Assembly: GCF_019455445.1 (NCBI RefSeq)
Contig: NZ_JAHWUS010000001.1
Location: 949,856-1,013,855 of the forward strand
Source: Pseudaquidulcibacter saccharophilus
GTDB lineage: Bacteria; Pseudomonadota; Alphaproteobacteria; Caulobacterales; Aquidulcibacteraceae
Reading direction: 5' to 3'
DNA length: 64,000 nucleotides
Below, piece after piece: positions 37,476-46,596 of the stretch. The notes beneath the pieces were generated by a model that was not told the origin of the DNA, did not search any database, and worked only from the letters and a program-made list of their open reading frames with translations. The stretch's first letter is position 1. Each line of letters opens with the position of its first letter. The position numbers and the translations under genes are program-made.

Positions 37476-38219
37476 ATGAAAAATTTTAAAAAGAAACTTG
37501 GTTTAATGGCTGCTGCATCTGTTATGGCATCTGGGCTAATTGCAGGAAGTGCGTTTGCGCAAACTACTTGTTGCAATCAACCATCGCCAACCACGATGTT
37601 CATCAATGCCTCTGCTGAAATCAAACAAACGCCTGATTTGGCGATTGTTTCCGGTGGCGTAATCACACAGGCAAAAGATGCAAAAACCGCTATGGCAGAT
37701 AATTCGCGTGCCATGAATGCGGCAATTGCCGCCATTAAAGCATCGGGAATTGCCGATAAAGACATTCAAACCAGTGGTTTCGCCATCAGCCCGCAATATG
37801 TATATGTTTCAAACAAACCACCAATTATCAAAGGCTATCAGGTATCGAATACTGTAACTGTACGCATTCATGATATGGCAAAAGTTGGCCCTGTGCTTGA
37901 TTCTATGGTTGAAAAAGGCATGAATAATGTTTCTGGCCCTAATTTTACTATTGATGACCCCGATAAAGCCCTTGACGGCGCACGTGTTGAGGCGATGAAA
38001 AAAGCGCTTGCTCGTGCTGATTTATATGCAAAATCTGCGGGTATGAAAATCAAACGCATCACTTCAATCAGTGAAAGCGGTGGTTATGTTCCACAAGCCT
38101 ATGCACCCGCACCAATGATGGCAAAGATGTCTATGGATTCTGCAGAAGCAGCACCGGTACAGGCTGGCGAGGTTTCAATGTCAGTAAATGTCAATGTCGG
38201 GTTTGAACTTGAAAAATAA
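37476..38219 (+). CDS. SIMPL-domain (DUF541) periplasmic protein
   Basis: 247 residues. A signal peptide (residues 1–28, ending SAFAQ) precedes a SIMPL/DUF541 domain: INASAEIKQTPDLAIVSGGV, MAAIAAIKASGIADKDIQTSGF-type alternation, YVYVSNKPPIIKGYQVSNTVTV and ALDGARVEAMKKALARADLYAKSAGM. Bacterial members (e.g. BP26/OMP28, YggE) are periplasmic and linked to oxidative stress. AGGAGG seven bases before the ATG is a strong ribosome site. The degP-like protease follows after 59 bases, so the two may share a role in envelope stress. Confidence 0.9.
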   Translation: MKNFKKKLGLMAAASVMASGLIAGSAFAQTTCCNQPSPTTMFINASAEIKQTPDLAIVSGGVITQAKDAKTAMADNSRAMNAAIAAIKASGIADKDIQTSGFAISPQYVYVSNKPPIIKGYQVSNTVTVRIHDMAKVGPVLDSMVEKGMNNVSGPNFTIDDPDKALDGARVEAMKKALARADLYAKSAGMKIKRITSISESGGYVPQAYAPAPMMAKMSMDSAEAAPVQAGEVSMSVNVNVGFELEK

Positions 38220-38244
38220 TTCACTAAATAAATTTGAGTTATTG

Positions 38245-38265
38245 GTTTAAAGAGAAACTTTAAAC
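38245..38265 (+). repeat. Perfect 8-bp inverted repeat between SIMPL and DegP-like genes
   Basis: GTTTAAAG–AGAAA–CTTTAAAC is a perfect stem with a five-base loop, 26 bases after the SIMPL stop and 13 before the protease ATG. No T tract follows, so it is a poor terminator; it may be an attenuator or operator. Confidence 0.4.
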
Positions 38266-38278
38266 GGGTTCAAAGAAA

Positions 38279-39724
38279 ATGACGAATAAAGGCGGAGCGG
38301 GTTCTATGATAGTGAAATTATTGGTCGCAGCGGGTATGGGCGGTCTTGCCGCCATTGGTGTCCCGAAACTTCTGGATAATCAAAAGCCCGCTCAGTCAAC
38401 TACATTGGTTGCCGATAATCAATCTTCACGCATTGTCCCGCCCACCAAAACTGATGCCATAATGTCATATTCGCCAGTGGTAAAAAAGGCATCGGGCGCG
38501 GTGGTGAATGTTTATGCCCAATCAATCCAAAAGGGTCGAGTTGCACTTGACCCTTTTTGGGGTTTGTTGAAAATCCCTGATAAAGCGCAACAATCACAAG
38601 GCTCTGGTGTTATTGTCCGTGATAATGGGGTTATTGTTACCAATAATCACGTTGTTGAAGGTGCACAGCAATTGGTTGTGGTTTTGGGCGATCGTCGTGA
38701 ATTTCCTGCCAAAGTTATTGTTACTGATCCGCGCACCGATTTGGCGGTTTTGAAAATTGATACTGCCGGTGAAAAACTGCCAACCCTAAATTTTGCCAAT
38801 ACCCAAAGCGCCCAAGTTGGGGATCAGGTTTTGGCAATTGGTAATCCGTTTGGTGTCGGGCAAACCGTTACGGCGGGTATTATTTCGGCACTAGCCAGAA
38901 CCGACGTCGGTATTACCGATTATTCGTTTTTCATTCAAACCGATGCCTCGATTAACCCTGGGAATTCCGGTGGCGCCTTGGTTGATATGAATGGCAATTT
39001 GGTTGGTATTAATACCGCCATATTCTCGCAAAGTGGTTCATCTGCGGGTGTTGGTTTTGCCATTCCTGCGGAAATGGTGAAACGCGTGGTTGATGGCGCG
39101 GTTTCAACTGGAAAAGTCGTTCGTGCATGGACTGGTATTGGTGGGCAAACTGTTACCAACGACATTGCCAAGACCATGAATTTACCAAAGCCATCTGGTG
39201 TTTTAATTACCGACATTTATCCTGATACTGCCGCCGCCAAAGCAGGTTTAAAGCGGGGTGATGTTGTTGTTGCCCTTAGCGGTACTGCGGTAACTGATGC
39301 TAGTTCACTTAGATATTTGGCGGCAACCAAGGCGCCGGGTGAAGATATTGTTTTTGAATATTATCGCGGTGGCAATAAGCAAACCGCAAGCGGAAAGCTT
39401 ACGTCCCCTGCTGGCAGCCGTGGTGATGAAAAGGCAATCAATGGCAAAAATAGCTTTGATGGTATGAAAATCGTTACTCTTTCGCCTGCTGTTGCCGATG
39501 ATTTGGGCATTGATATGTTCCAAAAAGGTGTCGTAATCACCAATGTTGATGGTAGTTCAATTGCCGCACGCTCTGGCTTTCAAATTGGTGATGTAGTGCT
39601 TGAAATAAATGGTCAGCCTGTTACAAACGTCAAAGACTTTGAAAGCAAACTTGGCTCTGGTCGTCAGGGGCAGGTAACTATTTTACGCAATGGTCAGGCG
39701 ATTACGGCAGTTTTATTTTTGTGA
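38279..39724 (+). CDS. Do-family serine protease, DegP/DegQ/DegS-like
   Basis: 481 residues. An N-terminal hydrophobic segment (about residues 10–30) exports or anchors it. The trypsin-like domain has the triad H (VTNNHVVEGA), D (DPRTDLAVLKI) and S (NPGNSGGALVD). Two PDZ domains follow (about 285–370 and 385–480). This layout fits periplasmic quality-control proteases. A LAPF-like loop is replaced by DPFWGLLKI. Its stop overlaps the rarA GTG by four bases. Confidence 0.93.
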   Translation: MTNKGGAGSMIVKLLVAAGMGGLAAIGVPKLLDNQKPAQSTTLVADNQSSRIVPPTKTDAIMSYSPVVKKASGAVVNVYAQSIQKGRVALDPFWGLLKIPDKAQQSQGSGVIVRDNGVIVTNNHVVEGAQQLVVVLGDRREFPAKVIVTDPRTDLAVLKIDTAGEKLPTLNFANTQSAQVGDQVLAIGNPFGVGQTVTAGIISALARTDVGITDYSFFIQTDASINPGNSGGALVDMNGNLVGINTAIFSQSGSSAGVGFAIPAEMVKRVVDGAVSTGKVVRAWTGIGGQTVTNDIAKTMNLPKPSGVLITDIYPDTAAAKAGLKRGDVVVALSGTAVTDASSLRYLAATKAPGEDIVFEYYRGGNKQTASGKLTSPAGSRGDEKAINGKNSFDGMKIVTLSPAVADDLGIDMFQKGVVITNVDGSSIAARSGFQIGDVVLEINGQPVTNVKDFESKLGSGRQGQVTILRNGQAITAVLFL

Positions 39725-41028
39725 GCGATGATTTATTCGGTACCGAAGAAAAGCCAGTGGTGGGCGGTGATTTTCGCCCATTATCAGAAATCTTGCGCCC
39801 AAAATCTATTGCCGAAGTTGTCGGCCAAGACCATCTTTTAAGTGATGATGCCCCATTGGGGCAAATGCTTTTGCAAAAACGTTTATCATCCCTAATCCTT
39901 TGGGGGCCGGCGGGGGTGGGGAAAACCACAATTGCAAGGCTTTTGGCGCAAACAACGGGTATGGAATTTTTGCCATTATCTGCGGTTTTTTCCGGTGTCG
40001 GTGATTTAAAAAAGGCGTTCGAGCAGGCAGAAAAATATAAACAAATGGGGCGTAAAACCCTTTTATTTGTTGACGAGATTCACCGTTTTAACCGTGCGCA
40101 ACAAGATGGTTTTTTACCCTATGTCGAGAGTGGTTTGGTGACATTGGTGGGTGCAACCACTGAAAATCCTTCTTTCGAGCTTAATTCGGCACTTTTATCG
40201 CGCGCACGGGTATTTGTTTTAAACGCGCTTGATGAATTTGCGCTTAATCAATTAATTGATCGCGCCGAAGCCCATTTTAATCAACAAGGCGTGTTTGAAA
40301 ATGATGCGCGTGAAGCCTTGATTTCACTATGCGATGGGGATGGGCGTTATTTATTAAATCTGGCGGGTGAAATTCTTGCGCTCAATAAGGGTGATAAAAT
40401 CACTTCCGAACAGGTTTTGAAATTCGCGCAAAAAAAGCCGCAAGCCTATGATAAAAATAAGGATGAGCATTACAACCTTATTTCTGCCCTTCATAAATCG
40501 GTGCGGGCATCCGACCCCGATGCGGCGCTTTATTGGCTTGCGCGGATGTTAAATGGCGGCGAAGACCCAATGTTTATTGCGCGCCGCGTAATTCGCATGG
40601 CATCCGAAGATATTGGTCTTGCTGAACCCAATGCCTTATCGGTCTGTATTGCTGCCAAAGAGGCATATCACCATTTGGGAACGCCAGAAGGTGAATTGGC
40701 ATTGGCACAGGCGGTGGTGCATCTTGCCTGTGCGCCCAAATCAAATGCGGTTTATACGGCATTTAAAGCGGCACAGGTTTTGGCGAAACAAACCCAAAAT
40801 GAAATGCCGCCCAAACATTTCCTTAATGCCCCAACCAAAATGATGAAGGATTTGGGCTATGGGAAATCCTATCAATATGACCCGGATGTTGTGGGTGGGG
40901 TCTCTGGTCTTTCTGGTTTTCCCGATCGCATGGGGCAACCAAAACTCTATGAACCCAAAGACGCAGGCGCAGAGGCACGGATTTTACCAAAACTAGAAGC
41001 CTGGCGCAAATTACGCGGCGAGAAATAG
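39721..41028 (+). CDS. rarA: Replication-associated recombination protein A
   Basis: 435 residues. AAA+ ATPase (MgsA/RarA) acting at stalled replication forks. It opens FRPLSEILRPKSIAEVVGQDHLL, with Walker A WGPAGVGKTTIARLLA, Walker B LLFVDEIHRFNR, sensor GATTENPSFELNSALLSRARVF and the C-terminal domain PNALSVCIAAKEAYHHLGTPEGELALAQ. The start is GTG at 39721 inside the end of the protease gene (GTGA overlap), implying translational coupling. Confidence 0.96.
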   Translation: MSDDLFGTEEKPVVGGDFRPLSEILRPKSIAEVVGQDHLLSDDAPLGQMLLQKRLSSLILWGPAGVGKTTIARLLAQTTGMEFLPLSAVFSGVGDLKKAFEQAEKYKQMGRKTLLFVDEIHRFNRAQQDGFLPYVESGLVTLVGATTENPSFELNSALLSRARVFVLNALDEFALNQLIDRAEAHFNQQGVFENDAREALISLCDGDGRYLLNLAGEILALNKGDKITSEQVLKFAQKKPQAYDKNKDEHYNLISALHKSVRASDPDAALYWLARMLNGGEDPMFIARRVIRMASEDIGLAEPNALSVCIAAKEAYHHLGTPEGELALAQAVVHLACAPKSNAVYTAFKAAQVLAKQTQNEMPPKHFLNAPTKMMKDLGYGKSYQYDPDVVGGVSGLSGFPDRMGQPKLYEPKDAGAEARILPKLEAWRKLRGEK

Positions 41029-41083
41029 CTTGTAATAATTTCAACGCCTTGCCCTTTTTTCAATATCAATATAATCTCGTGGA

Positions 41084-43141
41084 ATGCGACCAAGCTTTTT
41101 AAATCCTATGTTTTTGCCTGTTATCCGTATTAATGGTGTGGGGCCAAAAACTGCGCCATTAATTGAAAAGGCAATTGGCGGGGATTTGGTAAAGGATGCG
41201 GCATTGCATCTGCCGTTTCGTTATCTTGATCGCAGGTTTAATTCAAAAATTGCCGATGCCAAAACCGGCACCAATGCGAATTTTGAGGTTTTTGTTGATG
41301 CCCATGAACCTGCGGTTAAAAATCGCCCTTACCGCGTGCGGGTTTCCGATGATACGGGTTTTTTAACGCTTGTATTTTTCAATCCCAATCCAAAATATTT
41401 GGCTTCCCGTCTGCCGATTGGGGCAACCCGCATTATTACGGGGGAGGTGATTGAAAGATATAATGAAAAACAAATGATGCATCCGTCACGCATTCTTGAT
41501 TTGGATAGTGACGAGTTAAATGTGCATTTTGAACCGGTTTACGCCAATGTTGCCAGTCTTTCGCAAAAAACCTTGGGCAAGATTTGTAAAGAGGCGGCAC
41601 GTCCTGCCGCCGATTTTCCTGATTGGTTGTCTGATGATTTAAAATTCCAATATGGCTGGCAAAGCTTTGGTCAGGCATTGCAAACTGCACATAACCCACA
41701 ACATGAAAGCGATATTTTACCAGATGCCAAGGCGCGCGAACGCCTTGCCTTTGATGAACTTTTGGCGCGGCAATTAACCCTGCAAATTGCAAATAATGCC
41801 CGCAATGATGACGTTGCCGAACCCTTGATTGGTGATGGAAAATTGACCCATGCTTTGATTGCCAAAACAGGTTATGTCCCAACCAATGCACAGGCGCGGG
41901 CTTTTAATGATATTGCCACCGATTTGGCGCGCACCCGCCCAATGCTTCGGCTGTTGCAGGGGGATGTTGGCGCGGGGAAAACGCTTGTAGCGGCGTGGGG
42001 CTGCGCCAAGGCGTGTGAAGCGAAAATGCAATCGGCATTCATGGCGCCCACGGAAATATTGGCAACGCAGCATTTTAATTCGCTGAATAGAATATTTGAA
42101 GAAATTGGCATTCGTGCAGCTCTCCTTAGTGGTAAGGTAAAGGGTGCAGCACGGCGCGATATTCTTGAGCAATTGGAAGCAGGGGAAATTGATGTTCTTT
42201 TTGGAACTCATGCGCTGTTTCAAGAAAAAGTAATTTTCAAACACTTAGCATTTGTTGTGATTGATGAACAGCACCGCTTTGGTGTTAACGCGCGGCGTGC
42301 GCTTTTGCAAAAGGGGCGGATGCCGCATTTATTATCAATGTCGGCAACGCCAATTCCGCGCACGCTTTCGATGGCGCTTTATGGCGATATGGATACAAGT
42401 ATTTTGGATGAGAAACCAAAAGGGCGTGAAGAAATTGCAACCCGCGCCATGCCGATGGATAAATTACCGGAACTTGAGGCGGCGGTGCGGCGTGCAATCC
42501 AAAATGATGACCGCGTTTATTGGATTTGCCCATTGGTTGAAGAAAGTGAGAATTTGGATGTTACAAATGTCCTTGATCGCTTTAATCACCTAAAAGCGCT
42601 ATTTGGGGACAAGGTCGCACTTATTCACGGGCGTTTAAAAGCGGCCGAAAAAGATGCGGCAATGGAACGTTTTAGGGTTGGGGATGCAAAAATTCTGGTT
42701 GCCACCACAGTGATTGAGGTGGGGGTCGATGTCAAAGAGGCAAGCATTATAATTATCGAACATTCAGAACGCTTTGGCTTGGCACAATTGCACCAATTGC
42801 GCGGGCGGGTGGGGCGCGGCGATAAAAAAAGCCATTGTTTATTGCTTTATCAATCACCACTTGGTGAAACCGCCAAAAGCCGGATTGAAACCTTGCGCGA
42901 TACCAATGACGGCTTTGCTATTGCCGAAAAAGATTTTGAATTGCGCGGTGGTGGTGACTTATTGGGACTTAAACAGACCGGACTTCCAAATTTTAAAATT
43001 GCCGATATCGCAATTCATAAAGATATTTTACCAATTGCCAGAAGCTATGCCAAAGAAATGCTTAAAAATAATAATGCAAAGGATATGATTGACGGCATCA
43101 TACAGCTTTTTGATTTGAATGATGCCGTTCACGCAGATTAG
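41084..43141 (+). CDS. recG: ATP-dependent DNA helicase RecG
   Basis: 685 residues, full length. It remodels forks and Holliday junctions. The wedge domain occupies about residues 1–150 and the helicase core shows LLQGDVGAGKT (motif I), FMAPTEILATQH (Ia), VVIDEQHRFG (DEQH, motif II), SMSATPIPRTLSMALYGDMD (III), ATTVIEVGVDV (V) and LHQLRGRVGRGDKKS (VI). The start MRPSFLNPMF matches the family N-terminus better than the later ATG at 41108. Confidence 0.96.
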   Translation: MRPSFLNPMFLPVIRINGVGPKTAPLIEKAIGGDLVKDAALHLPFRYLDRRFNSKIADAKTGTNANFEVFVDAHEPAVKNRPYRVRVSDDTGFLTLVFFNPNPKYLASRLPIGATRIITGEVIERYNEKQMMHPSRILDLDSDELNVHFEPVYANVASLSQKTLGKICKEAARPAADFPDWLSDDLKFQYGWQSFGQALQTAHNPQHESDILPDAKARERLAFDELLARQLTLQIANNARNDDVAEPLIGDGKLTHALIAKTGYVPTNAQARAFNDIATDLARTRPMLRLLQGDVGAGKTLVAAWGCAKACEAKMQSAFMAPTEILATQHFNSLNRIFEEIGIRAALLSGKVKGAARRDILEQLEAGEIDVLFGTHALFQEKVIFKHLAFVVIDEQHRFGVNARRALLQKGRMPHLLSMSATPIPRTLSMALYGDMDTSILDEKPKGREEIATRAMPMDKLPELEAAVRRAIQNDDRVYWICPLVEESENLDVTNVLDRFNHLKALFGDKVALIHGRLKAAEKDAAMERFRVGDAKILVATTVIEVGVDVKEASIIIIEHSERFGLAQLHQLRGRVGRGDKKSHCLLLYQSPLGETAKSRIETLRDTNDGFAIAEKDFELRGGGDLLGLKQTGLPNFKIADIAIHKDILPIARSYAKEMLKNNNAKDMIDGIIQLFDLNDAVHAD

Positions 43142-43170
43142 TTTTGTTTGCGCGGTTTTAGGGCGAATAA

Positions 43171-44142
43171 TTATTTCGCGGCACACATTTTCTTGCTGTC
43201 TTCATCATATAATAGCGCGACACTGCATTCACCAGTTATATCTGAAAAAACTGCTTCAACATTGCCGTCTTTATCAGAACAACCTTTTTTAACGCCATTA
43301 GGGTGGTGTATCTCATAGGCCTGATTGGCGTAAACATCGCCAGCGGGCGAAGTAATTTTAAATGGCCCACATTTGCATTGCTCACCAATTATGCCATTGC
43401 ACGATGAACCTTTTGGCGCGTCCATCAATTGAAAGGGCTTTAGGTCTTGTGAATCTTTTGAAAAAATCAAAGAAATTTCAGGGGAATTTTTCATGTTAAA
43501 ATTCCACTCAAGTGCCACCATGCCATCGCCTAAATCATAAGATTTATTTGCGTTATGTTTTAAAACCCATTCTTTTGGTAATTCGACACGGGTTAGTAAT
43601 TTGAATTTCTTCAGATAGTTTTCGATAAAGTCTCTAAACAAAGGATCCTGTTTGTCGTTTTCATTATAGCCTTGTTTATCCGCACCATCATAACCTTGTG
43701 TAACCGAATATATTTGATAGGCATTGTTTGATAATTGATTATATGCCGTAAAGCGTAAAAATGTCGGGATTTCGTCATCCCCATTTCCACTTAAAAGTTT
43801 TGTATCCCACAAATTATTAAGGCTTGTGTTTTCGTGCCATTTTAAATGATAGGTATCGGGGGCGATTTTATAAATATCGCTTAGATAGTCTTTTTGCTTT
43901 AGATTTTCAAAAGACTGTTTGCGATATTCATTTACATCAAACTTTTCACCCTTTTCTCGGTAAATGCTTTTGATAAAGCCTTCGAGGTTATTGAATGTGC
44001 CTTCATAGGTCGCGCTTATTTTACCGTCTCTGCCAATTTTAATCGTCTCTTTTACATCTTGCGGGGAATAGGCAATACAGCCTGCAACAAAAGCAATAAA
44101 TAAAAGCAAAAATGGGGTAATTGCACGGCTGAGTTTTGGCAT
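43171..44142 (-). CDS. Predicted lipoprotein of unknown function
   Basis: 323 residues with a lipoprotein signal (lipobox FVAGC, Cys22). The mature part is rich in Asp/Lys/Tyr and has four cysteines toward the C-terminus (KGSSCNGIIGEQCKCGPF and ECSVALL) plus KKGCSDKDGN, suggesting a disulfide-rich C-terminal module. I do not recognise a domain. It is transcribed alone on the minus strand and converges with recG. Confidence 0.7.
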   Translation of the reverse strand: MPKLSRAITPFLLLFIAFVAGCIAYSPQDVKETIKIGRDGKISATYEGTFNNLEGFIKSIYREKGEKFDVNEYRKQSFENLKQKDYLSDIYKIAPDTYHLKWHENTSLNNLWDTKLLSGNGDDEIPTFLRFTAYNQLSNNAYQIYSVTQGYDGADKQGYNENDKQDPLFRDFIENYLKKFKLLTRVELPKEWVLKHNANKSYDLGDGMVALEWNFNMKNSPEISLIFSKDSQDLKPFQLMDAPKGSSCNGIIGEQCKCGPFKITSPAGDVYANQAYEIHHPNGVKKGCSDKDGNVEAVFSDITGECSVALLYDEDSKKMCAAK

Positions 44143-44200
44143 TACATAACCTATGAAATAATCAAAACTCTTTTAGACCAATTATTTAAATAATAAAGCG

Positions 44201-44779
44201 CTATATTTTGGTAACAATCCAAAAGCCAAGAACGATAATTACGGCAAGTGCGCCAGTGACCCAATAAAGCTGTTTTTCGATAAATGGTTCAATACTTGGG
44301 CCAAATTTTGCCCCCGCCCAGGCCACAAGGAAAAAGCGTGCTGCACGGGTTATTGCCGATGCCAAAACAAAAATTCCAAAGTTAAAATGCGCAAGGCCAG
44401 AGGCAATAGTCACAAGTTTAAACGGGATAGGGGTCAAGCCTTTTATGAAAATAATCAATGCGCCCCATTTTTGGTATTGCTCCTGAAAATGCACCAATTT
44501 GTCGTCATAATGATAGAAGTGCATTAATGGTTTGCCGATTGAATCCATCAAAAACATACCAATTGCATAACCAAAACACCCACCTAATACCGAGAAAATC
44601 GTCGCGATTATTGCCGTGCGCACCCAACGCTCAGGTCGCATAGTGGACATTGGCAAAATCATAATATCAACGGGAATTGGAAAGAAAGAGGCCTCTGCAA
44701 ATGAAACCATCGCCAATGTTGGTTCTGCTTTATCAGAAGCAGAAAGATCACGTAATTTTTGGTATGTCTTTTTAAGCAT
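44201..44779 (-). CDS. YqaA-type DedA/VTT-family membrane protein
   Basis: 192 residues. Motifs of the VTT (SNARE-associated/DedA) superfamily are visible: MVSFAEASFFPIPVDIMILPMS near residue 25, GGCFGYAIGMFLMD and IFIKGLTPIPFKLVTIASGLAHFNF. Four to five helices are predicted. YqaA-type proteins are short DedA relatives of unknown transport function; DedA proteins handle undecaprenyl phosphate or lipids. It follows the lipoprotein on the same strand but with separate spacing. Confidence 0.88.
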   Translation of the reverse strand: MLKKTYQKLRDLSASDKAEPTLAMVSFAEASFFPIPVDIMILPMSTMRPERWVRTAIIATIFSVLGGCFGYAIGMFLMDSIGKPLMHFYHYDDKLVHFQEQYQKWGALIIFIKGLTPIPFKLVTIASGLAHFNFGIFVLASAITRAARFFLVAWAGAKFGPSIEPFIEKQLYWVTGALAVIIVLGFWIVTKI

Positions 44780-44919
44780 TACGTGCCTTTAAAGAGTTTT
44801 CATTATATTTTGAATAAGTATTTGCACATTGCCTTGTCCTTTGCGTGACATTGCAAAGATAAAGACCATTGTTGATATAAAACTAATCAATCGGAAATAC
44901 CCGAATGCCAATCCCCGAA

Positions 44920-45309
44920 CTAACCCGGAATTTTTGACCAGATTACATCATTTATCATATTACTGCTAAGGCGACCTTGATCTTGTAAGGAATTAAAAGC
45001 CCCCAAAATCGTCAAATCAGTATTGGCAAGGCGATAACCAATTTGCGCCGGTGATTTTACCTTTGCCGTAGTTGGAACAAAAACCGCCGCATTGGCCTTT
45101 GACTTTGAATTTAAAATCCATGCCAGAGCTGCCGCCTTTTCAGGCTGATTTATGTGGAAATTAGGGTCAAGAACAAAAGCATTTTGTAGCGCCAGAATAA
45201 TATCACCAAGACCAGATTTATTAATTAATTGATGTGGCACACCCGCTCTATCAAGCAATTCGATGCCGCCTGCGATTTTTAAAATTCTGTCGTTCAGCAA
45301 GAATAGCAA
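44920..45309 (-). CDS. Conserved-looking protein of unknown function next to DUF1491
   Basis: 129 residues, start probably TTG at 45309 with GGGAG about eight bases upstream. It has no signal or membrane segment. Recognisable only as a compact alpha/beta protein (LLNDRILKIAGGIELLDRAG near the start, ending NDVIWSKIPG). I do not recognise a family. It is 53 bases downstream of the DUF1491 gene on the same strand, so the two are probably co-transcribed and may act together. Confidence 0.6.
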   Translation of the reverse strand: MLFLLNDRILKIAGGIELLDRAGVPHQLINKSGLGDIILALQNAFVLDPNFHINQPEKAAALAWILNSKSKANAAVFVPTTAKVKSPAQIGYRLANTDLTILGAFNSLQDQGRLSSNMINDVIWSKIPG

Positions 45310-45362
45310 GAAAATCTCCCAATGTCGTAATTGTGTTGTATCAGAAAACAGTAAAGATTTAA

Positions 45363-45719
45363 TTATTCAACGGTTTCCGTGAGAAAATGCCGCAGTTCCT
45401 TATCATCAATTTCAACAATCCAAACATCACGATCCTGTTTAATTCGTTTTTCAATATACTCATCGGTATGTTTCTCGGCAATATGATATTCATTTTCGCC
45501 TTTGATTATAGTTTGTGAAATATCAACAAAGATTAAATCACCATCCATATTGCGTGATTGAATTAGAATGCGCGGGATTTGTCGAAAGCCGGTGACTTTT
45601 ATAATTATGCTTCCGGCGTCTTCATCACCCTTGTGAACAATATAGCCTGATGCACCTGCCGCGTGGGCGCGTGCTAAAAGGGCATCAACCCAAAATCTAA
45701 TTTTTATATTGCGCGTCAT
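45363..45719 (-). CDS. DUF1491 family protein
   Basis: 118 residues. It starts RNIKIRFWVDALLARAHAAG, then GYIVHKGDEDAGSIIIKV and RDVWIVEIDDKE, which match DUF1491, a family essentially limited to Alphaproteobacteria and functionally uncharacterised. No signal peptide. The ribosome site is weak. It is the first gene of a likely two-gene unit with the unknown protein at 44920–45309, and divergent from the secreted protein at 45766. Confidence 0.88.
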   Translation of the reverse strand: MTRNIKIRFWVDALLARAHAAGASGYIVHKGDEDAGSIIIKVTGFRQIPRILIQSRNMDGDLIFVDISQTIIKGENEYHIAEKHTDEYIEKRIKQDRDVWIVEIDDKELRHFLTETVE

Positions 45720-45765
45720 CTAATTATTTTACTTCAAATTAAAGGAATTTTGCCAAGACAATTAT

Positions 45766-46596
45766 ATGAAACATTTTAATACTCTGATAATCACGATTTG
45801 CCTTTCAATATTTTATGCGAATTCAGCATCAGCACAAGTTTCACCGCTTGAACAAACTTTTGCTGAACGGGTCGCAATGCGTGAACTTGATAAAAGATGT
45901 AATCTTTTTACCCCGTTTGAAAGGCGCGCAATGAATGCCTTTGTGATGCAGGCGCGCGGTGATATTTTACGTCAAAGCTGGAATATGGATAGGGTTAATT
46001 TGTTAATCAGCCAAGCCAAGCAGGGGGTGGCGAATAAATCATGTTCGGATCCAATGGTGCTTAGTGAGACCAATCGTTTAAAGAAAGCCTATAATGGCTG
46101 GAAGTCGCAATTTATTGTGCAATATCCCGGCGAAAAAAGTTCTTGGACCGCATCGCGTGCCGGTGTAGATAATTGGCGGGCATGGCAAGATGTTGGAGGC
46201 GGGGTAAAGGTTGGTTATGTTTTGGCGCAAAATGGTTTAGCGTTTGCGATTGAAACCAATAATACATCAATTGCTGGTGCGCGAATATATCTACGTAATA
46301 GCTTAAAAATAGGATTGCCAACCCAATCAATGCGCGGCAGGCCGGCCCTACGAATTGGAACGGATTCTTATATGGCGTCATATTCGATTGAAGCGCAAAC
46401 CAAAAGAAGCGTTGATAGCCGTGCGGCAAGTGGAAAGTTATTTGTTTTTTCCAATGAGGTTACACGCAAAACCGCAACCCTTGATCCACGTGATTATTAT
46501 GAGATTGAGTTGTTTGACGCAATGGGGCGCACATCATCATATGTTGTTGAGGTGGGGGATGTTATTACCGCCTTTGCCTTTGGTGCCGAGCTTTAA
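45766..46596 (+). CDS. Predicted secreted protein of unknown function
   Basis: 276 residues. A signal peptide (residues 1–23, ending ANSASAQ) is followed by a helical part containing two cysteines (DKRCNLFTPFERRAMNAF and NKSCSDP) and a C-terminal beta-rich half (YVLAQNGLAFAIETNNTSIAGARIYLRN and the closing ELFDAMGRTSSYVVEVGD). I do not recognise a domain. It converges with the histidine kinase, overlapping its end by four bases. Confidence 0.65.
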   Translation: MKHFNTLIITICLSIFYANSASAQVSPLEQTFAERVAMRELDKRCNLFTPFERRAMNAFVMQARGDILRQSWNMDRVNLLISQAKQGVANKSCSDPMVLSETNRLKKAYNGWKSQFIVQYPGEKSSWTASRAGVDNWRAWQDVGGGVKVGYVLAQNGLAFAIETNNTSIAGARIYLRNSLKIGLPTQSMRGRPALRIGTDSYMASYSIEAQTKRSVDSRAASGKLFVFSNEVTRKTATLDPRDYYEIELFDAMGRTSSYVVEVGDVITAFAFGAEL

